This document shows, one piece after another, positions 1 to 6,238 of a DNA stretch of 15,108 nt. This stretch comes from Sanchytrium tribonematis (Eukaryota; Sanchytriomycota; Sanchytriomycetes; Sanchytriales; Sanchytriaceae), in assembly GCA_018985235.1 (NCBI GenBank), contig JADGIG010000156.1, forward strand, positions 1 to 15,108, in the 5' to 3' direction. The notes under the pieces are model-generated. The model saw nothing but the letters and a program-made list of their open reading frames with translations, had not been told where the DNA came from and ran no database searches. The stretch's first letter is position 1. Each line of letters opens with the position of its first letter. Made by a program: the position numbers and the translations under genes.

Positions 1-2
1 CA

Positions 3-272
3 GGCTGGAGTTTGTCAAATGAGCAAGAAAAATATCCTAGAATGACATTTTGGAGATATTTTAGCACCAGTGTTCTTAGTAAGTTTGTATTCCCTTGGCA
101 AACGAAGCTGGATGAATTGCTACTGAAAGTTAAGCAGCGGAATTTTAAAGATAGTGCCACATTATGTTCAGATCTACCATTCTGGCCCAAGAAGTTGTTG
201 TCGGAGTGGCACCGAGATGTTGCTGATCACGAAAAAGTAAAAGAATTAAGTTTGGTACTGGAAACTAACTAA
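3..272 (+). CDS. Mic60/mitofilin-like protein, C-terminal part (5' truncated by window edge)
   Basis: The last 89 codons of a gene entering from the left, ending in TAA at 270-272. No ATG at this frame's left end is needed because the frame is open to the window edge. The pattern fits the mitofilin signature domain at the extreme C-terminus of Mic60, the core inner-membrane subunit of the MICOS cristae-junction complex: an aromatic RYFSTSVLSKFVFPW helix, then a helix around KLDELLLKVKQRNFKDS, then LPFWPKKLLSEWHRDV, matching the family pattern of a small loop, 'W/R-K-L-x-x-x-W-x-x-x-x-R' and a final helix. This is recognition by motif pattern from memory, not by alignment. The convergent neighbour starts 62 bp beyond the stop. 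Another alpha-helical protein is possible; the family call is moderate. Confidence 0.55.
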   Translation, partial: GWSLSNEQEKYPRMTFWRYFSTSVLSKFVFPWQTKLDELLLKVKQRNFKDSATLCSDLPFWPKKLLSEWHRDVADHEKVKELSLVLETN

Positions 273-330
273 GGTTCTTGAGAGGTATACTTTGTCACAG
301 TTATCAACACAGAATGAATGAGTAAAACCA

Positions 331-336
331 TTTATT
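331..336 (-). terminator. AATAAA polyadenylation signal overlapping the aminopeptidase stop
   Basis: The minus strand reads TAATAAATGG, in which the TAA stop is part of AATAAA. A 3' UTR must be very short; the convergent Mic60-like gene ends 62 bp away. Confidence 0.5.
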
Positions 337-2126
337 AGACTTCAATGAATCTGATATAATTTTTGAGCCAAATTGCAGTGCTCTCGTCTAATATGGGAGT
401 TAACTCTTCCAAACATCTTTTTTGATATGCATTAAACCATTGTTTTTCTGTCTTTGTTAGGATTTCGCAATCCAACAAATTGAAGTCCAAAGGGAAAACA
501 GTAATATTTTCAAAGTGAAGCCAATTTTGCTGTGGTTTAGAATAGCCCTTCAAATACGGTTGTATTAGAAGAATAGTCTCAATTCTGATTCCAAATTCGT
601 TTGTTTCATAATAGCCTGGTTCATTCGTGATTGTCATACCGGATTTGAGTGGGAAATTTGCAAATTCTTGCCTACGTTAAATTCAAATACCTAAATCCAA
701 TACCGTGAGGACCTTCGTGAACGTTGAGAAAAAATCCAACACCGTGACCCGTACCATGCCGATAATCAAGCCCGGCTGCCCAAAGATGTTGTCTAGCTAT
801 AGCATCAATTTGAAATCCAGATAAGCCTTCAGGAAATACCAAGCTATCAATTGCAATATGGCCCTTTAATACTCTAGTGTATGCTTCTTTTACAAAGTCC
901 GAAGGTTTTTCGGTTCCAAGCCAAACTGTCCTAGTAATATCGGTAGTGCCGTCAAGATATTGTCCTCCGCTGTCGACCAACAAGCATCCATCTACAATCA
1001 CAGAAGAAGCTGATTGTTCCGGCTTGTAATGAATTATTGCCCCATTTTTCCCCATTCCGATAATAGAGTCAAATGATTCACCCTGAAAAAAGTCTTGATG
1101 AGCTCTAAATTCCCTTAATTTTTTAGATGCCGAAAATTCTGAAATATTTTCCTTTTTGTAGGTTGAAAAAAGCCATTGAAAGAACGATGCTAGTGCAGCA
1201 CCATCTCTTAAATGACAATTTCTGAATCCTTGCTGTTCTTCTTTCGTCTTGATTGACTTGAGGTGATATGCAGACGATTTCTCTGTTATTACCAACTCTT
1301 TTTCTCTAGAAATTGCAATCTTGGCATTTAAGCGACTATCGATTAAAACTTTTCCTGGAATGGTCTTCAAAATTTTGACGACCATGTCGCTGTCATAGGG
1401 ATGTATTTGAATTTCCATTTTTTTCAAATATTTATCGACTTCATGACTTAGTTTTGATGCATCAATGAAGAGATGGCAAGAATTTTTACCCAGAATTAAA
1501 TAGGAGAAAAAAACCGGATTAAAAGGCACATCTTTTCCTCTCAAATTGAGGATATATGCAATATCATCAAGGATTGCATAAACGGCGGAATTGCAACCCT
1601 TTTTTTCGATATCCTGACGAAGAGCTTTTAGTTTGTCATCAGAGCTTCTTCCAGTGTTGCTGCATAATATTAATTGAAAATTCTCCCCAGTAGGTCGTTC
1701 GGGGCGTGCGGTCCATACGGAATCGATTAAGTTTTCAGTCAGTTCCAGACGCAAAGGCTCGATAGTGCTTTTCAATTTCAGATACTCTGAATAGGGTACG
1801 GTAAGTGGGTCAATTGCAACAGTACCGCTTACAGAATTTAAAAGCCACTCTTCTTTAGAAAGGCAATCCACAGTTCCCATTTTCATTAATTTGATTTCGG
1901 CTGGTAATTGATTTTCGGCCTGCAGAAAATAGCGCCCATCAGTCCACAAAGCTGCATTTTCTTGAGCAATAATTGCAAATCCTGCACTTCCTGTGAAATT
2001 CGTAATAAAGGCTCTTCTCCCATCACATGGATGAACATACTCACTGAAATGTGCGTCTTCTGAAGGGACAATAAATGCAGAAATTTGCTTTTTGCGCAGC
2101 AACTGACGCAACGAGGCTAGTGACAT
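335..2126 (-). CDS. Cytosolic Xaa-Pro aminopeptidase (aminopeptidase P, XPNPEP1-like), two exons
   Basis: M24-family metallopeptidase that removes the N-terminal residue from peptides with proline second. Exons are 2126-691 and 671-335, joined across a 19-nt intron, giving 590 aa (human XPNPEP1 is 623). The N-terminal creatinase-type domains begin with SAFIVPSEDAHFSEY, CDGRRAFITNFTGSAG and LWTDGRYFLQA, all typical of this subfamily. The five metal ligands of the pita-bread domain are present: D385 and D396 in DSGGQYLDGTTD, H461 in GTGHGVG, E496 in NEPGYYE and E510 in FGIRIE. E496 and E510 lie in exon 2, so splicing is required for an active enzyme. I chose the ATG at 2126 (MSLASLRQLL), where family members usually begin; an in-frame ATG at 2153 would overlap the divergent gene. 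No signal peptide is seen, so it is probably cytosolic. The stop codon overlaps an AATAAA. Confidence 0.95.
672..690 (-). other. 19-nt spliceosomal intron in the Xaa-Pro aminopeptidase gene
   Basis: Reads gtatttgaatttaacgtag on the minus strand. Removing it joins ...HGIGF-R-QEFANFPLKSGMTITNEPGYYE, restoring the continuous aminopeptidase P core and splitting the Arg codon (phase 2). Without removal the frame hits TAG at once. TTAAC is a plausible branch site. Confidence 0.93.
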
Positions 2127-2141
2127 TTTCCAAGGGGAACC
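2127..2141. promoter_or_regulatory. 15-bp divergent gap between aminopeptidase and small-TM-protein starts
   Basis: Sequence tttccaaggggaacc. It holds a short inverted repeat TTCC-AAGG-GGAA but no TATA box. The core promoters of both genes must lie inside the opposite coding regions or here. Confidence 0.4.
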
Positions 2142-2543
2142 ATGTTTAAGCATTTCTTTCGCCGAGCAAGCAGGATCGAGACTTCAGAACTGCATTCTAA
2201 AGAGCATATTGATAGAATTGCCAAAGAATTGAGTGAGGCACAAAAGTTATGGGATAATGGCGAATCTGTCAAATTTAAGCATCTAGCAATGATTTCCGCT
2301 TCAGCTGTTATTGTTTTTGGTATCTTTTATCTGAAAAACGATAAAGAAAATGCAATTTCACAATATATAGTTCATAAAATGACTCCAGAGTCAATAAATG
2401 ATAAGAAACAGTTGAAAACACTACTCACTCACCAAGAATTGAGTGAAAATCGATTGATCATTGACAAACTGGTAACACCTCAATTTTCAACCAAGGATCC
2501 TTATCTTCAAGAAAGAGGATCTCCTTTCAATACACATTATTGA
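2142..2543 (+). CDS. Small single-pass membrane protein, unknown function
   Basis: Encodes 133 aa and is not recognised. The N-terminus MFKHFFRRASR is basic and aromatic, which could be a mitochondrial presequence. A charged amphipathic helix follows at about residues 17-37. One hydrophobic segment lies at about residues 47-64 (LAMISASAVIVFGIFYL), followed by a lysine/aspartate-rich hydrophilic C-terminal half. The layout resembles small mitochondrial inner-membrane accessory proteins, but this is only an inference from topology. It is divergent from the aminopeptidase gene with 15 bp between the two ATGs, and convergent with IFT38 with 40 bp between stops. The TGA stop runs directly into AATAAA. 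Its reading frame is clean, it fills an otherwise empty gap in a saturated gene layout, and its flanking spacing matches its neighbours, so it is probably a real gene. Confidence 0.7.
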   Translation: MFKHFFRRASRIETSELHSKEHIDRIAKELSEAQKLWDNGESVKFKHLAMISASAVIVFGIFYLKNDKENAISQYIVHKMTPESINDKKQLKTLLTHQELSENRLIIDKLVTPQFSTKDPYLQERGSPFNTHY

Positions 2544-2548
2544 ATAAA
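2543..2548 (+). terminator. AATAAA overlapping the stop of the small TM protein gene
   Basis: TGAATAAATT: the last base of the TGA stop is the first base of AATAAA. Confidence 0.5.
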
Positions 2549-2583
2549 TTTACTTCAGAAATCCATTATATTGAGCCAACTGC

Positions 2584-3537
2584 TTAGAAAAAAATGTCCT
2601 CCTCCTCTAAAATTGTTTCTACATCTCTATCGCCAACTTTACCCGGAATAACAGCGTTTCCCGTGAAATCTGAATCAGACTGCTCAGTGTAAGTGTTAAT
2701 AGCACCACTAGAATTGTCATCTCCATTCTGTGCTGAATTGTCATAAAACTTCATTTCAAGCCATTCTACATTTTTAATCCTAGTTACATATTTAGTATAT
2801 AGATCCATTAACTCGCTCTCTAACTTTTCAAATTCATCCATATAGGCTGGCCGAATATGCTTCAAACTTTTCAATCGCTCTGACCTTCTTTCCAATTCGG
2901 ATTCTTTGTTTTCAATTTTCAACCTTATATTTTTAGACTCTTGTTGTACACTTCTTAAGTCATCTACTGTAGCGCTGTACGCAGAAGCAAATTTGTTACA
3001 CTCTTCCTGTATATGGCCAGACATGCGATTTAAGTCAATAGATTCAGATAAGACTTTTTTTCTTCGAAGATCAAGCTCATTTTCATTTTGTAATTGAAAG
3101 TACAATGCCTTGCCGCTATCAGCTATGTTATCGCACAATGAACGAAATTGTTTCGTTTCAATTCTATTAATTGCAGAAGAGACATGGCTTTTATCGCTAA
3201 TTGTTTCCAATGCGCTCTTTATATACTTTGATATTTTTAAAAGTTCTCTTACACTTGAAATATCACTCCTGTAGAGATTTGCTATATTAATTATCGAAAG
3301 TTGTGGAACTAATTGGAAAAGATGTGCTACATATGCTTTAAAAAAGGTGATTCTCTCCTTGGAAGTCGATATATTGAGCTTTATGTTAAAGTTGGGATCC
3401 AATTGATTGGTCATATACACCAAAACATCAGCCATCATATCAAACCGAGGTTCTATTCTTAACTGGTCAAGGAAAATGCTCTGATACCCCAGTTCTATTA
3501 AATTAAATTCAAGTAATTGAATTTCCTTGAAACTCAT
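2584..3537 (-). CDS. Intraflagellar transport protein IFT38 / CLUAP1 (qilin)
   Basis: 317-aa subunit of the IFT-B complex, which carries cargo along ciliary microtubules. Residues 1 to about 130 match the CLUAP1 calponin-homology-like domain: MSFKEIQLLEFNLIELGYQ, then RFDMMADVLVYM, then KERITFFKAYVAHLF and YRSDISSVRELLKI, each with a counterpart in vertebrate CLUAP1. A coiled coil spans about 165-265, containing the conserved KSLKHIRPAYMDEFEKLE stretch (family: LQSVRPCFMDEYEKTE). The tail is acidic and disordered, ending in EEEDIFF, and is shorter than in human CLUAP1 (413 aa). No introns are needed. Its presence implies a lineage that builds a cilium or flagellum, such as a zoospore. It starts 27 bp downstream of the HbrB-like gene on the same strand. 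Confidence 0.93.
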   Translation of the reverse strand: MSFKEIQLLEFNLIELGYQSIFLDQLRIEPRFDMMADVLVYMTNQLDPNFNIKLNISTSKERITFFKAYVAHLFQLVPQLSIINIANLYRSDISSVRELLKISKYIKSALETISDKSHVSSAINRIETKQFRSLCDNIADSGKALYFQLQNENELDLRRKKVLSESIDLNRMSGHIQEECNKFASAYSATVDDLRSVQQESKNIRLKIENKESELERRSERLKSLKHIRPAYMDEFEKLESELMDLYTKYVTRIKNVEWLEMKFYDNSAQNGDDNSSGAINTYTEQSDSDFTGNAVIPGKVGDRDVETILEEEDIFF

Positions 3538-3557
3538 GTAGTATTCAAAACAAGGGA

Positions 3558-3563
3558 TTTATT
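3558..3563 (-). terminator. AATAAA two bases after the HbrB-like stop
   Basis: The minus strand reads TAAAAATAAATCC, placing the signal inside the 27-bp gap that must also serve the IFT38 promoter or leader. Confidence 0.5.
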
Positions 3564-3564
3564 T

Positions 3565-4449
3565 TTACGAATCATTATTTGCAAATTCGCTTATCGACTG
3601 ATCAATTGGAACTGCAATCTGCATTTCAGCAAAACTACTTCTTCTCTTTCGACATTGAAGTATTTTTCCATAATTATTTTTAGGGGAATCTGCCTCGTGA
3701 TAAAAAATCTTCTCAATCTCATCCTTTAATTCATGAATATCCCTAGAACTTGAGGCATTTGATCTGCTATTATACTTAGGCGCACTTTTATCATGAGCAA
3801 AAGATATTCTTGTACTGTTTTGTTTAAATAGTCCTTTCAAAGTATTATTTCGGCTTACCGCAGAGCTGGAATTTTTTCTTCGCTGGGAACTATCTGCCAA
3901 CGATGCTCTTCTCATCAGCAATTCAATGTTCGCACCAGGTGAACTATCATTAGAATTTATAATTCTTTGACTCAATGATTCGCTGACGACGTTAAGCATT
4001 TGTCGATATGTCCGAATTAAATCAGAATCTCGATTGAACTCTGCGTCATTTTGCTTTCTGGTGAAAAATTCAACAAGCTTCAAATGATGCGGGTGAATGA
4101 CTGTATATCCAAATGACCTAATAGCGAGAGTTCTCACGCTCTCATCCAAGATTTGATCTAAGTTATACAAAAGTCCTTGGACAATTGGTAAAAGTTTAGT
4201 ATAAAAGTATACCCACACGTCAGATAACTTTAAAATTAAATTTTCAATCTCTAAATCCTTTAATTTTGCAGCAATATTTTCCATTGACTGTTCTAGCAAC
4301 AATTTTGACTGCTTATTTAAAAGATCAACTTCTTGCTGTAATATTTCAGGCTTGAACAAGTCATTGAGAATCTCAATTGAATTCAAGTTATTGGGATCGG
4401 AAATATAAGTTGAAATATGAGCAGCAACAGTTATAAATGGTTCATTCAT
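3565..4449 (-). CDS. TORC2 subunit of the HbrB / Bit61 / PRR5 (Protor) family
   Basis: 294 aa. The core at about residues 65-135 has the HbrB pattern: LSDVWVYFYTKLLPIVQGL, then VRTLAIRSFGYTVIHPHHL, corresponding to the 'W-x-x-F-x-x-x-L-L-P-x-L' helix and the 'VR-x-L-A-I-R-x-F-R/G' helix of fungal HbrB/Bit61 and animal PRR5. These proteins are peripheral subunits of TOR complex 2 at the plasma membrane, acting in cell-wall/actin and AGC-kinase signalling. The C-terminal half (about 165-275) is Ser/Asn/Arg-rich and looks disordered, with RRRSSF/RRKNSS-like segments that are candidate AGC-kinase sites. No introns are seen. AATAAA follows the TAA stop by two bases, in the 27-bp gap to IFT38. The family is fairly clear from the core helices, but no alignment was run. 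Confidence 0.8.
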   Translation of the reverse strand: MNEPFITVAAHISTYISDPNNLNSIEILNDLFKPEILQQEVDLLNKQSKLLLEQSMENIAAKLKDLEIENLILKLSDVWVYFYTKLLPIVQGLLYNLDQILDESVRTLAIRSFGYTVIHPHHLKLVEFFTRKQNDAEFNRDSDLIRTYRQMLNVVSESLSQRIINSNDSSPGANIELLMRRASLADSSQRRKNSSSAVSRNNTLKGLFKQNSTRISFAHDKSAPKYNSRSNASSSRDIHELKDEIEKIFYHEADSPKNNYGKILQCRKRRSSFAEMQIAVPIDQSISEFANNDS

Positions 4450-4511
4450 TTTCTTTGATTTTATATGTGAAACTAAGAAACAAAAAAAATTAAGTTATCG
4501 TTCAATTTGTA

Positions 4512-4517
4512 TTTATT
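4512..4517 (-). terminator. AATAAA overlapping the FIT-like stop
   Basis: The minus strand reads ATTGAATAAATAC; the TAA stop lies within AATAAA. Confidence 0.5.
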
Positions 4518-4989
4518 CAATATCATTGACATATGCCCATTCACGTAAATCGCAATAAAACAAAATGGAGAAACAAGCTGCAATGATTTTTTCTTCCCAA
4601 AAATGAAAATTAATTAATGTCCAAACCAGCACAATCGACCATAAAAATAAGAATACATTGGCAACAACATGTGCTTTTTTAGTATGTGTCATACTTGCGT
4701 AACCCAATAACGTAATGTAAACATGCCCACTTATATCGATACTAGTGAGATTCATAAAAAGATCGGTAGCATAGTATATGAATGTGTAGAATGCGGTGTA
4801 ATAAAGATATATTTTTGCATTTCCAAATATCAGATGTATGATGGAAACATAGTACCACGTTAACTTAACAGTATAAACATTCATCATTTTCATCCATATC
4901 GGGGTATTGTATGTGATTTTGTTCAGGGACAACAAACAGATAACGAGAAGGATTAGAGTAAAAATATTGTGGAATTGATTGTCAAACAT
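4513..4989 (-). CDS. FIT2/Scs3-family protein (fat storage-inducing transmembrane protein), minimal form
   Basis: 158-aa ER membrane protein with about five hydrophobic segments. FIT proteins bind or hydrolyse acyl-CoA (acyl-CoA diphosphatase activity) and promote lipid-droplet emergence from the ER. Diagnostic stretches are MNVYTVKLTWYYV at 36-48 (FIT2 has LNVYFVKVAW at the same place), DISGH at 85-89 with the first catalytic His (H89), and NFHFWEEKIIAACFSILFY from 128 with the second (H129), followed by the terminal aromatic REW. Both histidines are present, so catalysis may be retained. Human FIT2 has 262 residues; here the loops are very short, making this close to the smallest possible version. 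The ATG at 4989 is supported because the first TM begins within ten residues. It is divergent from the ELO gene with 9 bp between start codons; the stop is embedded in GAATAAAT. Confidence 0.88.
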   Translation of the reverse strand: MFDNQFHNIFTLILLVICLLSLNKITYNTPIWMKMMNVYTVKLTWYYVSIIHLIFGNAKIYLYYTAFYTFIYYATDLFMNLTSIDISGHVYITLLGYASMTHTKKAHVVANVFLFLWSIVLVWTLINFHFWEEKIIAACFSILFYCDLREWAYVNDIE

Positions 4990-4998
4990 TGGGAGAAA
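4990..4998. promoter_or_regulatory. 9-bp divergent gap between FIT-like and ELO starts
   Basis: Sequence tgggagaaa separates the two ATGs. There is no space for separate promoters, so initiation of each gene must use DNA inside the coding region of the other, unless unseen 5' exons exist. Confidence 0.45.
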
Positions 4999-5848
4999 AT
5001 GTTCACCAAATATTTGGATTACCTACATTATTGGATCTATAACAGAGATATCTCAAAATTTCAATTTAATGAAACAATTGCACTAGGATCTACTTCTAGC
5101 GGAATTACTATATGCATTTTATATTTGACGACGTTGTATGTGCTAAATTTGAGAAAAGCTCCGTTGAATATTCCAACTTGGATCCCGGCATTGCATAATT
5201 TGTTATTGACAGCCTTAAGCGCTGTTTTGTTTCTTTGGATGTCCGAAAACGCGGCGTACTTTCTCTTTAAAAAGGGCTTATTATTTAGTGTTTGTGCGGA
5301 GGAATCATATTCCCCAAGGGTTGAATTCATAATGTATCTTAACTACCTGACCAAGTATTATGAATTAGTTGACACCCTGTTCTTGGTTTTGAAGAAAAAA
5401 AAGTTAGAGTTCCTCCATGTTTATCATCATAGTAGAAAATTTTAATTTAGGTATGACTTTACTACTTTGTTTGTTTGAACTTCAAGGTCGGCCTCCTGTA
5501 TCCTGGGTTATAGTGTACCTAAATCTTGCTGTTCATGTCGTAATGTACTTTTATTACTTTTTGGCAGCGCTTAAAATTAAGGTCTGGTGGAAAATGGCAG
5601 TGACAATACTTCAAATTGTACAGTTTGTAATCGATTTAATGTTTGTGTACGGTTGCTCTTCCATTTTGATTTTACAATATTTCCATTTAACTGACATTCA
5701 ATGCGCAGGGACAACCTTTGCGGCGGTTTTTGGTTGTTCATTATTAACAAGCTATTTATTCTTATTTGTTTTGTTCTTTGGAAAAACTTACAAGAGTAAA
5801 AAAGAAACTAGCACTGGCAAAAGCAATAAAACAAAGAAGAATAAATAA
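4999..5848 (+). CDS. ELO-family very-long-chain fatty acid elongase (fungal Elo2/Elo3 type), two exons
   Basis: Multi-pass ER 3-ketoacyl-CoA synthase that condenses malonyl-CoA with fatty acyl-CoA. Exons 4999-5431 and 5451-5848 are joined over a 19-nt intron, giving 276 aa. Seen in order: YELVDTLFLVLKKKKLEFLHVYHHS, with the catalytic HxxHH box at H140, H143 and H144, directly at the splice site; then VSWVIVYLNLAVHVVMYFYYFLAA and KVWWKMAVTILQIVQFVIDL, the signature of fungal sphingolipid-type elongases. The C-terminus is lysine-rich and ends KKNK, a KKXX ER-retrieval signal. Splitting at this box means unspliced mRNA would lose the whole second half. The ATG at 4999 was chosen; an in-frame ATG at 4969 lies inside the divergent FIT coding region and is less likely. 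AATAAATAAA overlaps the stop, which lies 8 bp from the convergent IF3-like stop. Confidence 0.95.
5432..5450 (+). other. 19-nt spliceosomal intron in the ELO gene
   Basis: Reads gtagaaaattttaatttag. Removing it joins LHVYHH-S-MTLLLCLFEL, the expected continuation after the ELO histidine box; the Ser codon is split (phase 1). If retained, the frame stops a few codons later. TTTTAAT is the likely branch region, and the 3' end TAATTTAG is shared with both ROCK introns. Confidence 0.95.
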
Positions 5849-5849
5849 A
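5840..5849 (+). terminator. Double AATAAATAAA at the ELO stop
   Basis: Two overlapping AATAAA hexamers cover the last codons and the TAA stop. The convergent IF3-like gene ends 8 bp away, so transcripts from the two strands probably overlap. Confidence 0.5.
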
Positions 5850-5856
5850 ATTGAAT

Positions 5857-6228
5857 TCATTCTGCGTCTTTTGGAGTCAATTGAACAGAAACTAAATATG
5901 GGCTATCTTTCTTACTTGAGCTTTTAAAATACGATTTCAAGGTATCTAATGATTTCTCAATAATACGAATTTTTGCATCATTATCGCGGATCCACCCAAC
6001 GTTTTGATTCGGAGGCTCATTTTTTTCTTTTGAAATTCGTTCCCATCTTCTTTTGTGTTTTGTATCGAAGTGTTCAAAGTTAATTTGAACTATAAGGCCC
6101 TTTTCTAAAAACCGCTTCGACTGATTGAGTTTTATATTCAAATCATGTTCCCCAATTTGCGATTTAATTACAAGAGTTTTAACCTTGGTAGCAGTTTTGA
6201 CAATTCTTCGAAAAAAGAAATGTATCAT
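5857..6228 (-). CDS. Translation initiation factor IF-3-like, C-terminal-domain-only, probably mitochondrial
   Basis: 123 aa. Residues about 16-110 follow the IF3 C-terminal domain: KVKTLVIKSQIGEHDLNIKLNQSKRFLEKGLIVQINFEHF matches the family's 'K-E-I-K-x-R-P-x-I-x-x-H-D-x-x-x-K-x-x-x-A-x-x-F-L-x-x-G-x-K-V-K-V' strand-helix-strand. IF3 prevents premature joining of ribosomal subunits and checks the start codon. The N-terminus MIHFFFRRIVKTATK is basic without acidic residues, fitting a short mitochondrial presequence. The usual N-terminal IF3 domain and linker are absent, and there is no room for them: the ATG is 5 nt after the RFC3 stop on the same strand. In bacteria the isolated C-domain retains most IF3 activity (established knowledge), so this may be functional. 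Confidence 0.75.
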   Translation of the reverse strand: MIHFFFRRIVKTATKVKTLVIKSQIGEHDLNIKLNQSKRFLEKGLIVQINFEHFDTKHKRRWERISKEKNEPPNQNVGWIRDNDAKIRIIEKSLDTLKSYFKSSSKKDSPYLVSVQLTPKDAE

Positions 6229-6232
6229 CCTG

Positions 6233-6238
6233 TTTATT
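6233..6238 (-). terminator. AATAAA overlapping the RFC3 stop
   Basis: The minus strand reads CACAATAAACAGG and then the ATG of the IF3-like gene. Cleavage of RFC3 mRNA would therefore fall inside the IF3-like coding region. Confidence 0.45.

Noticed and set aside
1-60. A possible 27-nt GT...AG intron in the first 60 bases of the Mic60-like gene
   Set aside because: The frame is already open through this stretch, and the candidate starts GTC and has no matching length or branch; there is no protein evidence to choose it.
1886-2071. Second open frame inside the aminopeptidase on the same strand
   Set aside because: It is a shadow of the conserved aminopeptidase frame, with no start context or recognisable domain.
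2127-2153. Upstream ATG at 2153 giving a nine-residue longer aminopeptidase (MLKHGSPWK...)
   Set aside because: It would overlap the divergent gene's start, and the extra residues are not family-like; homologues start near MSLASL. It cannot be excluded without transcript data.
4450-4512. Poly-A run and AT-rich gap upstream of the HbrB-like gene as a TATA promoter or origin
   Set aside because: It has ordinary base composition for this genome, no clear TATA box and no repeated motif shared with other gaps.
4969-4998. Upstream ATG at 4969 for the ELO gene
   Set aside because: It would place the ELO start inside the FIT-like coding region; the ten extra residues are not needed before the first TM. 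The ATG at 4999 gives a normal N-terminus.
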